From positions 1-10,180 of the forward strand of contig JAGRBM010000411.1 in assembly GCA_020434085.1 (NCBI GenBank): DNA of 10,180 nt. Direction: 5' to 3'. Positions within the stretch are counted from its first letter, which is position 1. Every line of letters starts with the position of its first letter. Source of the DNA: Chrysiogenia bacterium (GTDB taxonomy: Bacteria > JAGRBM01). Below are positions 6,584 through 10,180 of the stretch, one piece after another. The notes beneath the pieces are model-generated. The model was given only the letters and a program-made list of their open reading frames with translations. It ran no database searches and had not been told where the DNA came from. A program made the translations under genes and the position numbers.

Positions 6584-6879
6584 CTCGGTGGTGTTTCGCC
6601 TCGGCCGCTCGCCCTGCGGGGGCGACGCGGATGGTTGTGCTCGGGTAGCGAAGCCCACTTTAGAGCCTCCAGCGAAAAGGCCAAGGGGCCCGGCCGCCGC
6701 GAGGGCAGTGAGCGCGGTTTGACAGCCCACAGGGCGGCGACTAGATACGAGGTCCGCCCTTTCTGGGCGCGCATTTCCCCGTTTCAGGCCCATTCGCGGG
6801 CCGCGCGGGGACGCAAATTCCCGACGCTCACAAGCCTCCCTTATTACAAGGTTGAGCAGAGGCAGAAAGTAAGCGCACC
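6584..6879. other. Divergent intergenic region with GC-rich inverted repeats
   Basis: This 296-base region separates the minus-strand glycosidase operon from the plus-strand serine locus and should contain promoters for both. A candidate plus-strand promoter is at 6719-6747. Short inverted repeats are present: AGGGCGG/CCGCCCT (6731-6737 and 6754-6760), CGCCC/GGGCG (6755-6759 and 6765-6769) and GGCCC/GGGCC (6787-6791 and 6798-6802). No convincing minus-strand promoter and no small gene were seen. Confidence 0.6.
6719..6747 (+). promoter_or_regulatory. Candidate sigma-70 promoter for the serine locus
   Basis: A perfect -35 box TTGACA (6719-6724) is followed after exactly 17 bases by TAGATA (6742-6747), which keeps T1, A2 and A4 of the -10 consensus. 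A transcript would start near 6754 and carry a leader of about 125 bases before the aminotransferase ATG. The 7-base inverted repeat AGGGCGG/CCGCCCT brackets the -10 box and predicted start, so an operator is possible. The -10 is poor, so this is tentative. Confidence 0.45.
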
Positions 6880-8028
6880 ATGATGAAGAAGCGCCTGATG
6901 ACCCCCGGCCCGACGCCCGTGCTGCAGGAAGCCCTTGCAGCCATGAGCCAGCCGATCCTCCACCACCGCACGCCGCAGTTCTCGGCCATCTTCCGCGAAG
7001 CCGCCGCGGGTTTAAAGCCCATCTTCGGCACGAAGGAAGACGTGCTGATCCTCGCCGGTTCGGGAACGGCCGCCATGGAAGGCTCCGTGGTCAACCTCCT
7101 CTCGCCCGGTGAGAAGGCGCTTTGCATCAACGGCGGAAAGTTCGGCGAACGCTGGGGCAAGATCTGCCAGGCCCACGGCATGGAAGTCATCGAGCTCAAG
7201 TCCGAGTGGGGCCACCCCATCGGCGTCGACGAAGTGAAGAAGGCCCTCGAAGCCAATCCCGACATCCGCGCGGTCTACGCGACATTCTCGGAAACTTCCA
7301 CGGCGACCGTGCATCCTATTCAGGAGATCGCGGCGCTGACCCGCAACTCGGACGCGCTGCTCGTCGTCGACGGCATCACGGCCGTGGGCTGCATGCCCGT
7401 CCCGATGGACGAGTGGGGCATCGACGTGCTGGTCTCGGGCTCCCAGAAGGCCTTTATGCTGCCCCCGGGTCTGGCCTTCGTGGCGCTCTCCGAGCGCGCC
7501 TGGAAGCGCACCGAGGAAGCCAGGTCGCCGAAGTTCTATCTGGACTTCAAGAAAGAGCGAAAAGCCCTTCACGACGACACGACCGCCTACACCCCGGCGG
7601 TGAGCCTGATCATCGGCCTGCTGGAGGTCGTTCGGGCGGTAGAGGCCGAGGGGATCGAGAACCTCTTCGCACGCCACAAGCGCCTTGCCGACGCCACCCG
7701 CGCCGGCCTGGCCGCCCTGGGGCTCAAGGCCTTCTCGGCTGCCCCGGCCGATTCGGTCACCGCCGTGTGGCTGCCCGAGGGCGTCGACGGCGGCAAGTTC
7801 GTCAAGTACGCTCGCGATCAGCTCGGCCTGGCGATGGCCGGTGGGCAGGATCACGTGAAGGGCAAGATCATCCGCGTCTCCCACATGGGTTTCGTGGACG
7901 GCTTCGACACTCTCAGCGCGATCGCCGCGGTGGAGATGGCGCTGGCCAAGTTCGGCCAGAGCGTCGAGCTCGGCAAGGGCGTCGCCGCCGCGCAGAAGGT
8001 TCTGATCGAGGGATTCCCCAACCCATAG
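6880..8028 (+). CDS. Class V aminotransferase, alanine-glyoxylate/phosphoserine type
   Basis: This encodes 382 residues of the alanine-glyoxylate / serine-glyoxylate aminotransferase branch of class V PLP enzymes. Landmarks are the N-terminal LMTPGPTPV (6-14), AGSGTAAMEG (59-68) contacting cofactor phosphate, D164 in VVDGITAVG, the Schiff-base lysine K190 in SGSQKAFMLPPG, and R332 in IIRVSHMG, which normally binds the substrate carboxylate. Family members use alanine, serine or phosphoserine as donor. Because serA lies just downstream, the most economical reading is the second step of serine synthesis (3-phosphohydroxypyruvate to phosphoserine), replacing classical SerC, which belongs to a different branch. 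ATG codons at 6880 and 6883 are both possible starts; the ribosome-binding site is weak (AGAGG 17 bases upstream). Alternative: a true alanine- or serine-glyoxylate transaminase. Family is sure; donor specificity is not. Confidence 0.88.
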   Translation: MMKKRLMTPGPTPVLQEALAAMSQPILHHRTPQFSAIFREAAAGLKPIFGTKEDVLILAGSGTAAMEGSVVNLLSPGEKALCINGGKFGERWGKICQAHGMEVIELKSEWGHPIGVDEVKKALEANPDIRAVYATFSETSTATVHPIQEIAALTRNSDALLVVDGITAVGCMPVPMDEWGIDVLVSGSQKAFMLPPGLAFVALSERAWKRTEEARSPKFYLDFKKERKALHDDTTAYTPAVSLIIGLLEVVRAVEAEGIENLFARHKRLADATRAGLAALGLKAFSAAPADSVTAVWLPEGVDGGKFVKYARDQLGLAMAGGQDHVKGKIIRVSHMGFVDGFDTLSAIAAVEMALAKFGQSVELGKGVAAAQKVLIEGFPNP

Positions 8029-8064
8029 GGGAGAAGCTCTCGACGACAAGAAACGGAAGGCATC

Positions 8065-8430
8065 ATGGCACGCGTTCTTGTAGTGGATGACGACGAATCG
8101 ATTCTGGAGCTGGTGCGCCGGCGCCTGAGCGTCGAGGGACACGAGGTCCACACCAGCAAGGAAGCGCTGGGTACCAGCCGCCGCGTGCGCGAGATCGAAC
8201 CCGACGTCGTCGTGCTCGATCAGCAGATGCCCGCCCTCTCGGGGGAGAACCTCGTCAAGGTGATCCACGAGGGGTGTGCCGTGCAGCCCAAGATCATTCT
8301 GTTCTCGAGCCTGCCGGTGGAGGATCTCGAAGAGAAAGCGATCTCTTCGGGCGCCGACGACTTTCTCTGCAAGACCGAGGGCATGGCCGCGCTGCACAAC
8401 AAGATTCTCTCGGTCCTCGGCGGCGGCTGA
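8065..8430 (+). CDS. Single-domain response regulator (CheY-like receiver)
   Basis: This encodes a 121-residue stand-alone receiver domain with no output domain. The conserved phosphorylation set is intact: acidic pair D9/D10 in LVVDDDE, phosphoacceptor D52 in VVVLDQQMP, the switch hydroxyl S81 in ILFSSLP, and K103 in DDFLCKTEG, with spacing close to that of CheY. Such proteins pass signals by protein-protein contact, for example in phosphorelays or motility. GGAAGG lies four bases before the ATG. The gene starts 36 bases after the aminotransferase stop on the same strand, so cotranscription with it is likely, and an intrinsic terminator follows. No histidine kinase lies in the window. A signalling protein between two serine-biosynthesis genes is unusual; its partner is unknown. 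Confidence 0.93.
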   Translation: MARVLVVDDDESILELVRRRLSVEGHEVHTSKEALGTSRRVREIEPDVVVLDQQMPALSGENLVKVIHEGCAVQPKIILFSSLPVEDLEEKAISSGADDFLCKTEGMAALHNKILSVLGGG

Positions 8431-8456
8431 GCCGAACCGATTCGCCCGGTTGGATA

Positions 8457-8487
8457 CGCGGGGCGCAAAGGCCCCGCGATTTCGTTT
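8457..8487 (+). terminator. Intrinsic terminator between receiver gene and serA
   Basis: CGCGGGGC (8457-8464) and GCCCCGCG (8471-8478) form a perfect 8-bp GC stem with a six-base loop, followed by ATTTCGTTT. It starts 27 bases after the receiver stop and ends about 75 bases before the serA start. It would end the aminotransferase-receiver transcript, or act as a partial terminator that lowers readthrough into serA. The tail is interrupted by C and G, so efficiency may be moderate. Confidence 0.75.
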
Positions 8488-8562
8488 GAGTGAGCAACAA
8501 CGCTGCCGGCACCTCCCGAAACGGGAAACGCGCACGGCATGAAACGCACGGATGGGAAGCAC

Positions 8563-10155
8563 ATGAAGGTATTGGTCTCCGACACACTGGCACAGGAAGG
8601 TCTGGACATTCTCAACGCGGCCAAGGGCCTGGAAGTTGATTACAAGCCCGGACTGAGCGAGGACGAACTTTGCGGGGCAGTCGCGGACGCCGAGGCGCTC
8701 ATCATTCGCAGCGGCACGACCGTAACCGCGCGCGTTCTGGACGCCGCCAAGAGCCTCAAGTGGATCGGTCGCGCCGGCATCGGCGTGGACAACGTGGACG
8801 TGCCCGCTGCTTCGAAGAGCGGCGTCATCGTCTCGAACACCCCGACGGGCAACATGGTCACCACCGCCGAGCATGCCATCTCGCTCATGTGCGCGCTCAC
8901 CCGCCAGATCCCGCAGGCCACCGCCTCCATGAAGGCCGGCAAGTGGGAGAAGAAGATCTTCAAGGGCCGCGAGCTCTTCAACAAGAATCTCGGCGTCGTG
9001 GGTCTGGGCAACATCGGCAAGATCGTCGCCGACCGCGCGCAGGGGCTCAAGATGAAGATCCTCGGCTACGACCCCTTCGTCTCGAAGGAAAAGGCCGCCT
9101 CGCTGGGCATCGAGCTCGTCGACCTCGACGAGCTGTGCAAGCGCGCGGACTTCATCACCGTGCACACCCCGCTCAACGACGCCACCCGCGGCATCGTGGG
9201 CAAGAAGGCTTTCTCGCTGATGAAGAAGGGCGTGCTGCTCATCCAGGCCTCGCGCGGCGGCGTCGTCGACGAAGACGCGCTGCTCGAAGCCCTCAACAAC
9301 GGCACCGTAGCCGGCGCGGCACTCGACGTGTTCGTGCAGGAGCCCACGGCCGCCGACCATCCGCTGGTGGGTCACCCCAACGTCATCTGCACGCCGCATC
9401 TGGGTGCTGCGACCTTCGAGGCACAGCTCAACGTCGCAGTGCAGGTGGCCGAGCAGTGCGTGGACTATCTGGTGAACGGCGAGATCCGCAACGCCGTGAA
9501 CATCCCGGCCGTCCCGGCAGAGCAGGTCGAGCAGCTTCAGCCCTACCTCACGCTGGCCGAGAAACTGGGCCTGTTCCACGCCCAGCTCCGCCCCGAGGGC
9601 TTCGACCACGTTGAGATCGAATTCATGGGCGACGTCGCCGGCATGGAAACCAGGCCCGTTGTCCTCGCCGCCCTCAAGGGCCTGCTCTCACCGAGCAAGG
9701 GCAACGCGGCGCTGGTCAACTACGTGAACGCCCCGGTCATCGCCGCCGAGCAGGGAATCACCGTGCGCGAGAGCAGCACGAAGGAAACCCACGACTACAC
9801 CAGCCACATCCGCATTCGCACCCGCTGCAAGGATGGCAAGGAATATTCGGTCGAGGGCGCGGTCTTCAACGTCAACGACCAGCGCATCGTGAGCGTCGAC
9901 GGCTACCGGGTCGAAGTGATTCCCAACGGCACGCTGCTGGCCCTCAAGAACGAGGACCTTCCCGGCGTGGTCGGCGGTATCGGCTGCCTGCTGGCAGAGG
10001 AAAACGTCAACATCGCCAGCATGCAGATGGGCCGCGACGTGCCCGGCGGCACGGCGATCGCGTTTCTCTCCATCGATGCCGAGGCCTCGCCCGAGACGCT
10101 CAAGAAGCTCGAAGCGGTCAAGCACGTGCTGCGCGTCAAGCAGATCACGCTCTAG
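8563..10155 (+). CDS. serA: D-3-phosphoglycerate dehydrogenase, full-length with ACT domain
   Basis: This encodes a 530-residue enzyme that oxidises 3-phosphoglycerate to 3-phosphohydroxypyruvate with NAD+, the committed step of serine synthesis. The substrate-binding domain (about 1-98 and 285-315) encloses the nucleotide-binding domain with GLGNIG (147-152). Catalytic residues fit the D-2-hydroxyacid dehydrogenase family: R231 in ASRGGVVDE, E260 in VFVQEP and H279 in TPHLGA. An intervening regulatory (ASB-type) domain covers about 325-445, and a C-terminal ACT domain (about 457-530, with LPGVVGGIGCLLAEENVNIASMQMGR) is expected to sense serine. This is the long type I architecture, as in actinobacterial SerA. 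The start at 8563 gives the usual N terminus (MKVLVSDTL) and has GGGAAG three bases upstream; an in-frame ATG at 8539 would add eight residues and cannot be excluded. Probably transcribed separately from the receiver gene. Confidence 0.96.
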   Translation: MKVLVSDTLAQEGLDILNAAKGLEVDYKPGLSEDELCGAVADAEALIIRSGTTVTARVLDAAKSLKWIGRAGIGVDNVDVPAASKSGVIVSNTPTGNMVTTAEHAISLMCALTRQIPQATASMKAGKWEKKIFKGRELFNKNLGVVGLGNIGKIVADRAQGLKMKILGYDPFVSKEKAASLGIELVDLDELCKRADFITVHTPLNDATRGIVGKKAFSLMKKGVLLIQASRGGVVDEDALLEALNNGTVAGAALDVFVQEPTAADHPLVGHPNVICTPHLGAATFEAQLNVAVQVAEQCVDYLVNGEIRNAVNIPAVPAEQVEQLQPYLTLAEKLGLFHAQLRPEGFDHVEIEFMGDVAGMETRPVVLAALKGLLSPSKGNAALVNYVNAPVIAAEQGITVRESSTKETHDYTSHIRIRTRCKDGKEYSVEGAVFNVNDQRIVSVDGYRVEVIPNGTLLALKNEDLPGVVGGIGCLLAEENVNIASMQMGRDVPGGTAIAFLSIDAEASPETLKKLEAVKHVLRVKQITL

Positions 10156-10165
10156 CATCGAAATC

Positions 10166-10180
10166 GGGCGGGTAGACCCC
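10166..10180. repeat. Second copy of the dispersed palindrome, cut by window end
   Basis: GGGCGGGTAGACCCC is identical to the first 15 bases of the left arm at 2945-2959. It begins 10 bases after the serA stop, the same distance as the first copy has from its upstream stop codon. The rest of the element lies beyond the window. Confidence 0.75.

Noticed and set aside
6584-6700. Minus-strand promoter for the glycosidase operon
   Set aside because: The best pair on the minus strand (TTGGCC with TCTAAA) has a spacer of only about 14 bases, too short for a confident sigma-70 call.
6584-6793. N-terminal extension of the glycosidase-like frame
   Set aside because: It encodes a low-complexity stretch with no in-frame start near a ribosome-binding site and would consume most of the divergent promoter region.
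5534-6883. A 449-codon plus-strand open frame antisense to the glycosidase-like gene
   Set aside because: It shows no family motif, no ribosome-binding site and shadow-type composition; the minus-strand frame has coherent protein features and ATGA coupling to its neighbour.
7012-9609. An 865-codon open frame on the minus strand, antisense to the aminotransferase, receiver and serA genes
   Set aside because: All three plus-strand genes in this span have clear family motifs. The antisense product is low in recognisable structure and is an expected artefact of GC-rich codon use.

Overview
The window is GC-rich, densely coding bacterial chromosome. An exported beta-barrel-like protein with a signal peptide points to a Gram-negative host. 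The mix of a full-length serine-pathway dehydrogenase, a class V (alanine-glyoxylate-like) transaminase used in place of classical SerC and an archaeal-type AMP/thymidine phosphorylase would suit a deltaproteobacterium-like or Myxococcota-like lineage. That placement is an inference only; no rRNA or phylogenetic marker is present. There are no tRNAs, CRISPR arrays, insertion sequences or phage genes.

Layout. Positions 163-1673 (+) hold a small outer-membrane-like protein, a WrbA/flavodoxin-like NAD(P)H oxidoreductase whose ribosome-binding site touches the previous stop, and an 80-residue CPVC thioredoxin/glutaredoxin-like protein. A strong intrinsic terminator (1692-1725) closes this block. 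Positions 1792-2934 (+) encode a lone class V PLP enzyme of the cysteine desulfurase/isopenicillin N epimerase superfamily. It converges on a minus-strand operon, and a large near-perfect palindrome (2945-3001) lies between the two.

The minus-strand operon reads from 6583 down to 3010: a six-hairpin-glycosidase-like protein, an archaeal-type AMP/thymidine phosphorylase, and a divergent PRPP synthetase. Both junctions are 4-base ATGA overlaps, so the three proteins are probably made together. The phosphorylase and PRPP synthetase suggest a ribose-phosphate/nucleotide salvage module, and the glycosidase-like member is the unexplained partner. This is the best candidate for something under-described here.

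A 296-base divergent intergenic region (6584-6879) precedes a plus-strand serine locus: a class V aminotransferase (likely phosphoserine/serine-type), a stand-alone CheY-like receiver protein, an intrinsic terminator, and a full-length type I D-3-phosphoglycerate dehydrogenase with its C-terminal ACT domain. A second copy of the 15-base start of the 2945-3001 palindrome begins 10 bases after the serA stop and is cut off by the window end. This shows the palindrome is a dispersed repeat, placed at the same distance from both stop codons.
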